Assembly (NCBI GenBank): GCA_013215905.1
Contig: JABSQI010000108.1
Span: 1 to 6,287 of the forward strand
Length of the DNA: 6,287 bases
Origin: Legionellales bacterium
GTDB taxonomy: Bacteria; Pseudomonadota; Gammaproteobacteria; PIVX01
Reading direction: 5' to 3'
The translations under genes and the position numbers were made by a program. The notes under the pieces are model-generated. The model was given only the letters and a program-made list of their open reading frames with translations, ran no database searches and was not told where the DNA came from. Shown here in pieces: positions 1 through 6,287 of this stretch. The stretch's first letter is position 1, and each line of letters starts with the position of its first letter.

Positions 1-130
1 CATATAGATCTTAATAGATTAAAATATACAGTGATAGATTTATGCATTAACTAGATGTGTGCAAATATAACTCTTTATTGTTAATGACATAAACATAGAG
101 GGTACATATATCTCAGCATTAAGCTATTTC

Positions 131-160
131 TTGCAATAATATTTATACAGAGATTATGAT
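131..160 (+). promoter_or_regulatory. Candidate sigma70 promoter for the small secreted-protein gene
   Basis: TTGCAA at 131-136 (4 of 6 match to the -35 consensus) is followed after 18 nt by TATGAT at 155-160 (5 of 6 match to the -10 consensus). Transcription would start near 167, giving a leader of about 15 nt before the ATG at 182. In such AT-rich DNA, matches of this quality arise by chance, so this is a position-supported guess. The leader shows no clear Shine-Dalgarno sequence. Confidence 0.4.
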
Positions 161-181
161 ATTCTAAAAACAGTAATATTA

Positions 182-715
182 ATGAAAAAAAATATTTTTT
201 ACAAAGCAATTAGGGTTATTGGAATAGCTGTATTTTTAGTGCCTATGGCAATAAATGCAAAAATTAACCAAGCTAAAATTAACCTGGATTTTGAAAATTA
301 CAATTCCAAAAAAGTTAGGTTTGATTTTCGTTTTAGTACAATTAAGCTTAAGCTATTACCTAGTGGGGATGTTATTCCAGTAGTTTTCAACAAGAATATT
401 CTCAAGTTAGAACAAGGTAGAGTACAACTACAAAGTGCTAGGCTTAATATGCGTACTCTTGCTCAAAATAGCAATAACACAATAACAATTTCCAAACTTA
501 ATTCTGTAACAGCTATTGAACTGAGGATAAGTAACGTCCAGATCTCTGTTCATCAAGAAATTATTGGAAGGAAAATATCTATTCTAAAGAAATACATGAC
601 AATTGATTCTCCATATATATATTTCCCATTCCAAGGAAATGAGAATATGGAGCTTAATTTAGTAATCACTATTACTAAAAATGGTGATCTGCAAATAAAG
701 AAGAGAAATAATTAA
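182..715 (+). CDS. Hypothetical exported protein, 177 aa
   Basis: I do not recognise the family. The protein starts with a lysine-rich n-region (MKKN), then a hydrophobic stretch at about residues 12-23, and a possible signal peptidase I site after Ala26 (I-N-A before Lys27). The -3 isoleucine is not ideal, so it could instead remain as a membrane anchor. The rest, about 150 residues, is rich in alternating hydrophobic and polar residues (beta-strand-like), basic, and has no cysteine or tryptophan. There is no lipobox, catalytic motif or second membrane segment. The likely location is periplasm or outer surface. The gene stands alone on the plus strand and converges on the dipeptidase gene. 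Their stop codons overlap in TTAA (712-715). The ATG at 182 is chosen because it gives the complete signal-like N-terminus and sits just downstream of a promoter-like sequence. The ribosome binding site is weak. Real gene: likely. Function: unknown. Confidence 0.75.
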   Translation: MKKNIFYKAIRVIGIAVFLVPMAINAKINQAKINLDFENYNSKKVRFDFRFSTIKLKLLPSGDVIPVVFNKNILKLEQGRVQLQSARLNMRTLAQNSNNTITISKLNSVTAIELRISNVQISVHQEIIGRKISILKKYMTIDSPYIYFPFQGNENMELNLVITITKNGDLQIKKRNN

Positions 716-730
716 TCAGTATTAATATTT
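706..730. terminator. Weak AT-only hairpin between convergent genes, possible bidirectional terminator
   Basis: The left arm at 706-716 and right arm at 721-730 pair through about 10 A-T pairs with one bulged A and a CAGT loop. The structure spans both overlapping stop codons. It has no G-C pairs and no clear T-run on the plus side. The minus side continues into a moderately T-rich stretch. The tail-to-tail position is right for a shared terminator, but the stem is thermodynamically weak, so this is tentative. Confidence 0.22.
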
Positions 731-1410
731 GTAAGCTCTTTAGTGATTGGAATATTAATAGGAGCCTCAGCTTCTTGTCGATAAAAATCGAAATGCCAGA
801 ATTCTTTCTCATAAGGAATAAAATCGTGTTTTTGCATAGCCATAGATAATAATTCTCTATTACTATATGCCTCATCTCCTATCTTTTCTGCAGTAGCACT
901 TAGATGGGAAATCTCATCAAAAAAATCAAAACAGGCTCCCATCGGCAGTATTTCATTTGTATTAATATTTAGCAAACCTAAATCAACCACATGACCAAAA
1001 TTATGCCTAGAAGTATCTCCAGAAACATATCCTAATTTTGATAAATCTTTTTTATCTATATTTGGATAATGAATTTTTTTTCTTTCTATTTCTAGTTTAT
1101 CTCTAACTGGAGAATTGAACCACTTCGTAAAATATTCAACTGCCTGTAATGGTCGATAAGCATCGTAGATATATAAACTTAAGTCTTGTTGAAGAATGTA
1201 GTTTTGGATTTTGCACATAGCCTGTGCTGGCTTTTTTGTCATGAGACAAGTATCTGTGTTATCCTGATGATATCCAGATATAACCTTTCCGATAAAATTT
1301 TCCTGTGTTGCATATGCTAATCTGGTGATGATCGGAATCTTACATAATTTTTTGCTAAGAGATGTAACATCTACAAGAAGTTCTAAAGCTTTGGCTCTTT
1401 CTGTGATCAT
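712..1410 (-). CDS. VanX/DdpX-type D-alanyl-D-alanine dipeptidase (peptidase family M15D), 232 aa
   Basis: This is a zinc dipeptidase predicted to hydrolyse D-Ala-D-Ala to D-alanine. All hallmark VanX positions are visible. YRP contains Arg86 (VanX Arg71). TSRHNFGHVVDL gives the zinc ligands His136 and Asp143 with the family's seven-residue spacing. EFWHF gives the catalytic base Glu203 and third zinc ligand His206. MGACFDFFDEISH at 157-169 matches the conserved region after the zinc site. The SxHxxGxAxD motif has Val in place of Ala. At 232 aa it is somewhat longer than VanX or DdpX (about 190-200). No signal peptide is seen, so it should be cytoplasmic. The start is well supported by AAGGA five bases before the ATG. 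It is the last gene of an apparent operon, 15 nt after the ABC ATPase gene, suggesting it processes an imported dipeptide or recycles wall material. Vancomycin resistance is unlikely: there is no vanH/vanA neighbour, and a Gram-negative host would not need it. Confidence 0.92.
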   Translation of the reverse strand: MITERAKALELLVDVTSLSKKLCKIPIITRLAYATQENFIGKVISGYHQDNTDTCLMTKKPAQAMCKIQNYILQQDLSLYIYDAYRPLQAVEYFTKWFNSPVRDKLEIERKKIHYPNIDKKDLSKLGYVSGDTSRHNFGHVVDLGLLNINTNEILPMGACFDFFDEISHLSATAEKIGDEAYSNRELLSMAMQKHDFIPYEKEFWHFDFYRQEAEAPINIPITKELTNINTD

Positions 1411-1415
1411 TTATT

Positions 1416-1420
1416 TCCTT
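1416..1420 (-). promoter_or_regulatory. Shine-Dalgarno sequence of the dipeptidase gene
   Basis: On the minus strand AAGGA lies five bases before the ATG at 1410, inside the 15-nt gap after the ATPase stop codon. It is the clearest ribosome binding site in the window. It fixes the dipeptidase start and supports independent translation of the last gene on a shared mRNA. Confidence 0.75.
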
Positions 1421-1425
1421 ATATT

Positions 1426-2718
1426 TTAGTCTGGATTCTCAAGACTTAGTGTTCCTGTATTATAATCATAGGCAAATATTTCAGCATATCTACCCCAATC
1501 GATGATTGTTCTTAGTACTCTTTCTGATTCTTTCTCGCTTAAATAATATTCTAGCTTGCTTAAAAATCTTTCTTCGGATGCCTGATGATTTCTTTTTTCA
1601 TCAAGGACGCGTCTAATTTCATTGGCAAGTGGTATTTTTTTTACTAGTTGCTTGGCAAAAAGGCCTTTACGATCTAATAAATCAGCTGAGAAAAATTGTT
1701 TTCCTGTTTCCGAAAGCTTGATATCACCAAAAGATACCTCAGCAAATCCTAAAATTTCTAAAGCTTCTGTTATAGGTAAAAGAGAGTCTAAATCCATTGC
1801 AAGAAAATCAGCTAGTTCTGGAAGATCAACGGCTCCTTTATTAGCAAAATCTGAATATAGAGTTTCAATAAGTCCCATAATTTTATCTGTAGAAACATCT
1901 GGTAGTCTATAGCCTATACCATATTGCTGAGTCTTTATTGTAGATTGATCTTTAGATTTTTGTGCAGTTGTAACAAGAGTATAAATTAGATCGACTAGTT
2001 CAATGAAGTCTTTAGATTGGGTGTTTCTTGGGTAGGGTTGTTTAACATTAACAGATGCAGCTATTTTTCCTGGATTACTCGAAAAAATTAATATTCTATT
2101 AGCTAGCAAAGCAGCTTCTTCTATATTGTGAGTAACTAAGATTATTCCACTTGTCTTAGTTTTTTTATTCTGCCATAGTTCAAGAAGATCAGTTTTTAAG
2201 TTTTCAGCAGTTAATATATCAAGAGCAGAGAAAGGCTCATCCATAATTAGAATATCTGGGTTAACTACCAATGCTCTTGCAAATCCAACCCGTTGCCTCA
2301 TTCCACCAGATAGTTCTTTTGGAAAAGCAGATTCAAAGCCATCCATACCGATGGTATCTATTGCATGGATGGCTCTTGTTCTTCTTTCTTCTCTTGGTAC
2401 ACCAAGAGCTTCGAGACCTAATTCAACGTTTTGTAAAACTGTTAGCCAAGGCATTAAGGCAAAATGTTGAAATACCATTCCAATACCTTTTATTGGTTTG
2501 GTAACAGTGGTTCCTCTATATAAGACTTCTCCTGATGTTGGTGAGGTTAATCCGGTTAATATTCTCAAAAGTGTTGATTTGCCAGAGCCTGATTTACCTA
2601 AGATTGCGACAATTTCTCCATCATTTAATTCTAAATTTATATTATCTAGAATTAGACTTTGATTTGGATCATTACTCTTAAAAGTTTTGGTAATATTTTT
2701 TGCCTGCAATAATTTCAT
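1426..2718 (-). CDS. ABC transporter ATP-binding protein, NitT/TauT-like, with C-terminal AAA-associated domain, 430 aa
   Basis: This is the ATPase subunit that would power the permease encoded just upstream. From the ATG at 2718: Walker A GKSGSGKST at residues 41-49, Q-loop Gln84, signature LSGGMRQR at 136-143, Walker B ILIMDEP with Glu161, D-loop SALD at 164-167 and switch His197. The ABC domain ends near residue 240 and closely resembles nitrate/sulfonate/taurine (NitT/TauT) ATPases. Residues from about 280 to 410 form an extra mostly helical domain (start GLIETLYSDFANKG, later KQFFSADLLDRKGLFA). It fits the AAA-associated C-terminal domain known from a subset of these ATPases, and may be regulatory. 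A TTG at 2754 would add 12 residues and overlap the permease gene by 29 nt. I prefer the ATG because it lies 7 nt after the permease stop and gives a normal NitT-type N-terminus. Neither start has a strong ribosome site, suggesting translational coupling. Substrate: unknown. Confidence 0.93.
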   Translation of the reverse strand: MKLLQAKNITKTFKSNDPNQSLILDNINLELNDGEIVAILGKSGSGKSTLLRILTGLTSPTSGEVLYRGTTVTKPIKGIGMVFQHFALMPWLTVLQNVELGLEALGVPREERRTRAIHAIDTIGMDGFESAFPKELSGGMRQRVGFARALVVNPDILIMDEPFSALDILTAENLKTDLLELWQNKKTKTSGIILVTHNIEEAALLANRILIFSSNPGKIAASVNVKQPYPRNTQSKDFIELVDLIYTLVTTAQKSKDQSTIKTQQYGIGYRLPDVSTDKIMGLIETLYSDFANKGAVDLPELADFLAMDLDSLLPITEALEILGFAEVSFGDIKLSETGKQFFSADLLDRKGLFAKQLVKKIPLANEIRRVLDEKRNHQASEERFLSKLEYYLSEKESERVLRTIIDWGRYAEIFAYDYNTGTLSLENPD

Positions 2719-2725
2719 AAATTTA

Positions 2726-4456
2726 TTATAATGGTCCCATTCTTTCTTTAGCAATTTTGTACAAAGGTTGCCAACAAATTTTATTTAATAATAACACATA
2801 TACGCACATAATAGATGTACCGAGTGCTGTTCTATGAAAATCTCCAATTGCGGTATATTTTGCAATGTATGCACCAAGTCCAGAAGCAACTAGTGTAGTA
2901 TCACCCCACGAGACAAACTCTGCTACAATACTTGCATTCCAAGCTCCTCCTGCAGCAGTTATAGCTCCAGTAATATAAAAGGGAAATATCCCAGGTAAAA
3001 TAAATTTTGTCCACCAGCTTAATCCTGATAAACCTAAATTGTCAGTGGCATAGTGTAATTCTTTTGGGATCTCAAGTGTTCCTACTATAACATTAAAAAG
3101 GATATACCATTGGCACCCAAGAATCATTAAAGGGGCTGTCCAAATTTCGACATTCAATTTATATTTTACAATTCCAATTACTGCTAAAGGAAATAAGAGG
3201 TTGGCTGGGAAAGAAGCTAAAAATTGGATAAAAGGCTGGATTTTATAAGCTATTTTAGGTCTTTTGCCTATCCATACCCCAATTGGCACCCAGATTAATG
3301 AACATAGAATAATTAGTAATAATACTCTTATTGCTGTATAAAGACCCAACTCACATACCCTAATAACTTCTTGGACAGATAAAGCCGTTATGATGAAAAC
3401 TATTAGTATGTATATACTGCTTAAAATCAAAGAAACAATAATCAGATTCCAAAGCCAAGAGGTATTTAAGGGAATTTTAAACCGGTCTTTTGGCAAGAGT
3501 GATTTGTTTAAAATTGATATGTTAAGAAGCTTGTTTGTAATAATAGAAAATATAAAAGACCAATATTTTAGTAACCTAGTTTTTTGGATTAATAAAACAA
3601 ACCATGACTTAGTGGATTTTTCATTATTTATTTTTTGTTCTTGGAATTTTTCAGACCAATACAAAAATGGTCTAAAAAATAATTGGTCATATAATATAAT
3701 AACTATTAACATACAGACAATTGCATACAGAACAGCTTGAGGATTTTGTTGATCTATAGCTAGAGCAATATATGAACCAACTCCTGGTAACCGAATATCT
3801 TGGTTAGATACAGAAATAGCTTCAGAGGCTACTACAAAAAACCAACTTGCAGACATAGACATCATCATATTCCACAATAGACTTGGTGTTGCAAATGGAA
3901 CTTCTATTCTCCAAAATTTCTGCCATTTAGATAAGCTGTAAATTTTAGAAACTTCTATTAAATCATTGGGGAGAGTTTTTAATGATTGATAAAATCCGAA
4001 GGTCATATTCCAAGCCTGTGAGGTAAAGATTGCAAAAATTGATGCACATTCGGGACCTAGCAAACTTCCAGGAAATAATGAAATAAAGCCGACAACTGTA
4101 ATTGATAAAAAACTCAATACAGGAATGGCTTGTAAAACGTCAAGGGCAGGAATGATAATACTTTCAGCTTTTCTGTTTTTAGCCGCTAAGGTGCCTATTA
4201 TGAATGTAAATAATAATGAAAGTCCAAGTGCTAGAATCATTCTCAAGGAAGTTCTAAGAGCATAGTTTGGTAACTTACTTGGTAACAAAGATATAGTTAT
4301 TTGTTCGCCTAGATTGTAGGGTTGAGCCATTTGCAGCCCTGTCCAGGCAAATGATACTACAATAGCTATTATAATTATTAAGGCTATCAGATCCCAAGGA
4401 TTCGGGCGAATATATTCCGAGTATACTGAATGATTATCATAGCTTGTATCGGACAT
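2726..4456 (-). CDS. ABC transporter permease, two fused NitT/TauT-type membrane domains, 576 aa
   Basis: This inner-membrane channel subunit has two binding-protein-dependent-transport permease domains in one chain. A first membrane segment lies at about residues 22-44. The first domain covers about 65-265, with an EAA-loop-like stretch EVSKIYSLSKWQKFWRIEVP at 168-187. A variable linker at about 265-335 is rich in Lys, Asn and Ser and may carry a short amphipathic part. A further segment lies at about 336-358. The second domain covers about 370-560, with an EAA-like loop around 466-489 (ATDNLGLSGLSWWTKFILPG). Single-domain family members are about 250-280 aa, so 576 fits a natural duplication. 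Each EAA loop would dock one ATPase copy. The first loop lacks the usual glycine, the second retains it. The ATG at 4456 is favoured because an in-frame TAG sits just upstream and the next Met (residue 43) would cut the first membrane segment. No clear Shine-Dalgarno sequence is present. It is the first gene of the three-gene unit. Confidence 0.93.
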   Translation of the reverse strand: MSDTSYDNHSVYSEYIRPNPWDLIALIIIIAIVVSFAWTGLQMAQPYNLGEQITISLLPSKLPNYALRTSLRMILALGLSLLFTFIIGTLAAKNRKAESIIIPALDVLQAIPVLSFLSITVVGFISLFPGSLLGPECASIFAIFTSQAWNMTFGFYQSLKTLPNDLIEVSKIYSLSKWQKFWRIEVPFATPSLLWNMMMSMSASWFFVVASEAISVSNQDIRLPGVGSYIALAIDQQNPQAVLYAIVCMLIVIILYDQLFFRPFLYWSEKFQEQKINNEKSTKSWFVLLIQKTRLLKYWSFIFSIITNKLLNISILNKSLLPKDRFKIPLNTSWLWNLIIVSLILSSIYILIVFIITALSVQEVIRVCELGLYTAIRVLLLIILCSLIWVPIGVWIGKRPKIAYKIQPFIQFLASFPANLLFPLAVIGIVKYKLNVEIWTAPLMILGCQWYILFNVIVGTLEIPKELHYATDNLGLSGLSWWTKFILPGIFPFYITGAITAAGGAWNASIVAEFVSWGDTTLVASGLGAYIAKYTAIGDFHRTALGTSIMCVYVLLLNKICWQPLYKIAKERMGPL

Positions 4457-4501
4457 GTTTGACTAATTTGCATATATATTAGTTTATCAAAAGATTATCT
4501 A

Positions 4502-4527
4502 AATTTTACCTAGGAATTGGTAAAATT
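4502..4527. repeat. Perfect 9-bp inverted repeat overlapping the transporter promoter (possible operator)
   Basis: AATTTTACC at 4502-4510 and GGTAAAATT at 4519-4527 are exact reverse complements separated by 8 nt. The dyad covers the -10 box, the whole spacer and the edge of the -35 box of the minus-strand promoter, which is the usual position of a repressor site. It could also form a hairpin, but there is no T-run after it on either strand, so a terminator is less likely. The binding protein is unknown; no regulator gene is in the window. Confidence 0.5.
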
Positions 4528-4531
4528 GCAA
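4503..4531 (-). promoter_or_regulatory. Candidate sigma70 promoter of the permease-ATPase-dipeptidase operon
   Basis: On the minus strand TTGCAA (4526-4531) is followed after exactly 17 nt by TAAAAT (4503-4508). These match the consensus boxes at 4 of 6 and 5 of 6 positions with ideal spacing. Transcription would begin near 4496, giving a leader of about 40 nt before the permease ATG at 4456. It is the only promoter-like sequence with this spacing that I noticed in the 134-nt gap, and it coincides with an inverted repeat. Confidence 0.55.
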
Positions 4532-4590
4532 ACAATGACATTTTTTTAATACTGTTGAGTATATAAATAGTTACTTAATGTTAAATATTA

Positions 4591-6287
4591 TTAACCTATT
4601 GGAAGATTAGCACTTATGGTTGCATAATTGCGGTTAGTCCCTTTAGTACCTTTTGCTCTGCTAAAGCCAAGAGAGAAGTTCATAGAATCTTTCTTAATTG
4701 GCACATAAGCAACTGAGATATCGAATCTTGTGAAAGCTTCATTCGGATATATGTCAAAGCTAGCTCTGGTTTTTGCGGCTGTGGAAGGGTTATAATCTAT
4801 GGATGTTGCATGTGGATCTAAGGTGAAGAAATTAGCAAAATCAACACTTACAATGTAGTTAGCCATACCAAAGTTGAATTGATAAACTATTTTCGCACCA
4901 ATTCCTCCAAGAGCTAGATTAGCTTTTTGACGGTGGATGTCAAGATTTAGAGAAGTTAGTTCACCGTTTACCTCACTTTCAGTATAAGGAGCAATTCTTG
5001 TTTGAGAGTTTTGTAATTCTATGTATGGAGAAACTAATACCATTTTAGTATTAAAATTTAATCCTGCTTGGACTGTGCTACTTGCATAAGTGGCGGAAGT
5101 TTTGCCTTGCATTGTAACGGTTGCCTCACTTAATTTAAATTCACGAGTAATTTTACTAAAGTTTTCTCTACCGTATTGTAAAATAGTTTTCACAAAGACT
5201 AAGCGATTTTGGTAACCAAGAAAAGCACTATATGCTTGACCAACATTTCTAAAACTACTAACTGAATTTATAGTTTTGACTTTTTGTTGATGTTGGGAAA
5301 ATGCTAGACCGACTGATACCCTAGCATCAGCTATATGTTTAACACCAACTGTCACATTCGAAGGTACACTTTTAACTCTGTTATCTTTGATTTGAGCTGT
5401 TTTTTGAGCGCCTATCTGACCAAACATAAAAGCTTCTGTTTTAGAACCACTGTCTAAATAAATTTGTGATTGTTGCAAAAGCCCTTGATTGATATTTTTA
5501 ATCACCTCTGATGTTGATGAATACATTTGGCTTACAGTTTTAATAGGTGAGAGATGATTGAATGCTAAAATTTGAGCTAAAATTTCATGACTTCTAGCGC
5601 TTGGATGAATTCCATCTGTATGCAAGGTATCTGTTGCTGCAGCAAAGCCGAATTTTTTATAGTGGTTTCTAACATCATTGAATATATTAAATATATCAAC
5701 GTACAATACTGGATAATTAGCTTCAGCAAGTCTATTTATGAGAGCTTCATTATGAGCTTTACTTTTTCTTAGGGCTTCTGCATCTGTAGGATTCGGTGTG
5801 CCACCAAACCTTCTTCTTGATTCTGAAGATGCACTATAGTCTGGTTGTCCCATTACCACAATATTTTTTGCGCCTGCTAATCTGAGTAGGTTAATGTGAT
5901 TTATAATATTGTTAACTGATGTATTAAAGTCAATGTTGTTTGAATCTAAATAATCATTACCACCAGCCCAGTGAAAGTACAAAGCATTGCTATCTAAACG
6001 ATTTGCTGAATTGAATACAAGTCTTGATGTTAGAGCGGCTGCTTGAGTTGGAGAAGTTGTGTTAATATTTAAAATATTAGTTAATTGATTACCAGTAATG
6101 ATTTTTTTGTCATATAATAGAGTTAGTACTTGGCCTGATACATCTTTGGTTTTAAATCCTGAAACTGCATAGTTAGTTGGATTATTAGTAGCGTCTGCCG
6201 GCGCACTTATTGTGGAACCAGGTAGAGGTAGGAGAGGTAGAGTATCGAAAAAATGTCATATCGTCAAAAACAGGTGGCCTGGATTTT
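4591..6287 (-). pseudogene. SGNH/GDSL-esterase autotransporter, 5' end broken by a frameshift or deletion and cut by the window edge
   Basis: This is a type Va autotransporter: a surface lipase/esterase passenger followed by an outer-membrane beta-barrel. The frame is open from 6255 to 4591 (554 codons). Passenger motifs visible: block II Gly in NYAVSG (6157-6174), block III GGND in HWAGGND (Asn at 5956-5958), and block V DGIH with catalytic Asp at 5614-5616 and His at 5605-5607. A helical linker at about 5540-5370 leads into a barrel of about 260 residues ending YATISANLPIG. The nucleophile block I (GDSL) is absent. An in-frame TGA lies at 6256-6258. Sequence upstream of it reads sensibly only in another frame, as PPVFDDMTFF, which is how residues before GDSL look. 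That frame hits a stop near 6186. The only start codon in the open frame is a TTG at 5982, which would begin at block III and make no working enzyme. Either a true pseudogene or a sequencing/assembly error at the six-T run; the family call is firm, the broken status less so. Confidence 0.7.
6220..6240. repeat. Short AGGTAG repeats next to the frame break
   Basis: Three copies of AGGTAG start at 6220, 6226 and 6235, the first two directly adjacent. On the coding (minus) strand they give a Leu/Pro-rich stretch (LPLLPLP). They sit a few bases downstream, in the gene's reading direction, of the frame disruption at about 6248-6258. Such repeats can favour slippage or deletion, but the array is short and may be incidental. 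Confidence 0.4.

Noticed and set aside
1..70. Repeated ATAGAT words near the left edge as iterons or a binding array
   Set aside because: Spacing is irregular and the words are simple AT-rich sequence expected by chance here.
720..971. Repeat of ATTAATATTT at 721-730 and 961-970 inside the dipeptidase gene
   Set aside because: Both copies simply encode similar Asn-Ile-Asn-Thr residues in AT-biased codons; no wider similarity.
712..1410. Vancomycin-resistance vanX of a glycopeptide-resistance cluster
   Set aside because: No vanH, vanA-type ligase or vanRS genes are present, and the composition and neighbours suggest a Gram-negative host; a metabolic role is more likely.
1622..1912. Plus-strand open frames inside the ATPase and permease genes (also 2271-2504 and 3390-3740)
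   Set aside because: They lie antisense to well-supported ABC genes and their translations show no domain or sensible composition.
2719..2754. TTG start at 2754 for the ATPase, overlapping the permease gene by 29 nt
   Set aside because: No Shine-Dalgarno sequence precedes it, it adds only a charged 12-residue tail, and the ATG at 2718 sits 7 nt after the permease stop and gives a normal ABC N-terminus.
4541..4595. T-run and GTTAA/TTAAC pair after the autotransporter as a terminator
   Set aside because: The T-run is on the plus strand, so it would be an A-run in the minus transcript, and the short AT stem is only 5 bp.
4591..5982. A complete 463-aa autotransporter starting at TTG 5982
   Set aside because: The frame stays open upstream to 6255 and those residues carry the block II motif NYAVSG. 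Starting at 5982 would remove half the esterase fold and any signal peptide.

Overview
The window is strongly AT-rich, with short gaps, gammaproteobacterial-type proteins and AT-biased codons. The gene content and protein style resemble Francisella or a close relative. That is an inference from composition and protein families, not a database match.

Layout, left to right. (1) Positions 1-181 are non-coding apart from a plausible sigma70 promoter. (2) Positions 182-715 (+) encode a small secreted or membrane-tethered protein of unknown function. (3) Three genes on the minus strand, 4456 down to 712, form a compact unit. It comprises a double-domain ABC permease (2726-4456), an ABC ATPase with an extra C-terminal domain (1426-2718) and a VanX-type D-Ala-D-Ala dipeptidase (712-1410). 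Gaps between them are 7 and 15 nt. The last gene's stop codon overlaps the stop codon of the convergent (+) gene in a shared TTAA. (4) A 134-nt intergenic region (4457-4590) holds a good minus-strand promoter, whose spacer and -10 box lie inside a 9-bp inverted repeat. This is the only obvious regulatory site for the three-gene unit. (5) From 4591 to the right edge (minus strand) lies an SGNH/GDSL-esterase autotransporter. Its 3' part is intact (esterase blocks II, III and V plus the beta-barrel), but the frame is broken near 6248-6258 where the catalytic-serine block should be.

Working model: the permease and ATPase form a NitT/TauT-like importer with no binding protein in the window. Operon linkage suggests its substrate could feed a cytoplasmic D-Ala-D-Ala dipeptidase, as in D-amino-acid dipeptide or peptidoglycan-fragment scavenging. 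E. coli ddpX is linked to a transporter of a different (Dpp-type) family, so this pairing is the most interesting functional hint here. The autotransporter looks like a decayed or mis-sequenced surface esterase. I found no RNA genes, CRISPR, insertion sequences or phage genes.
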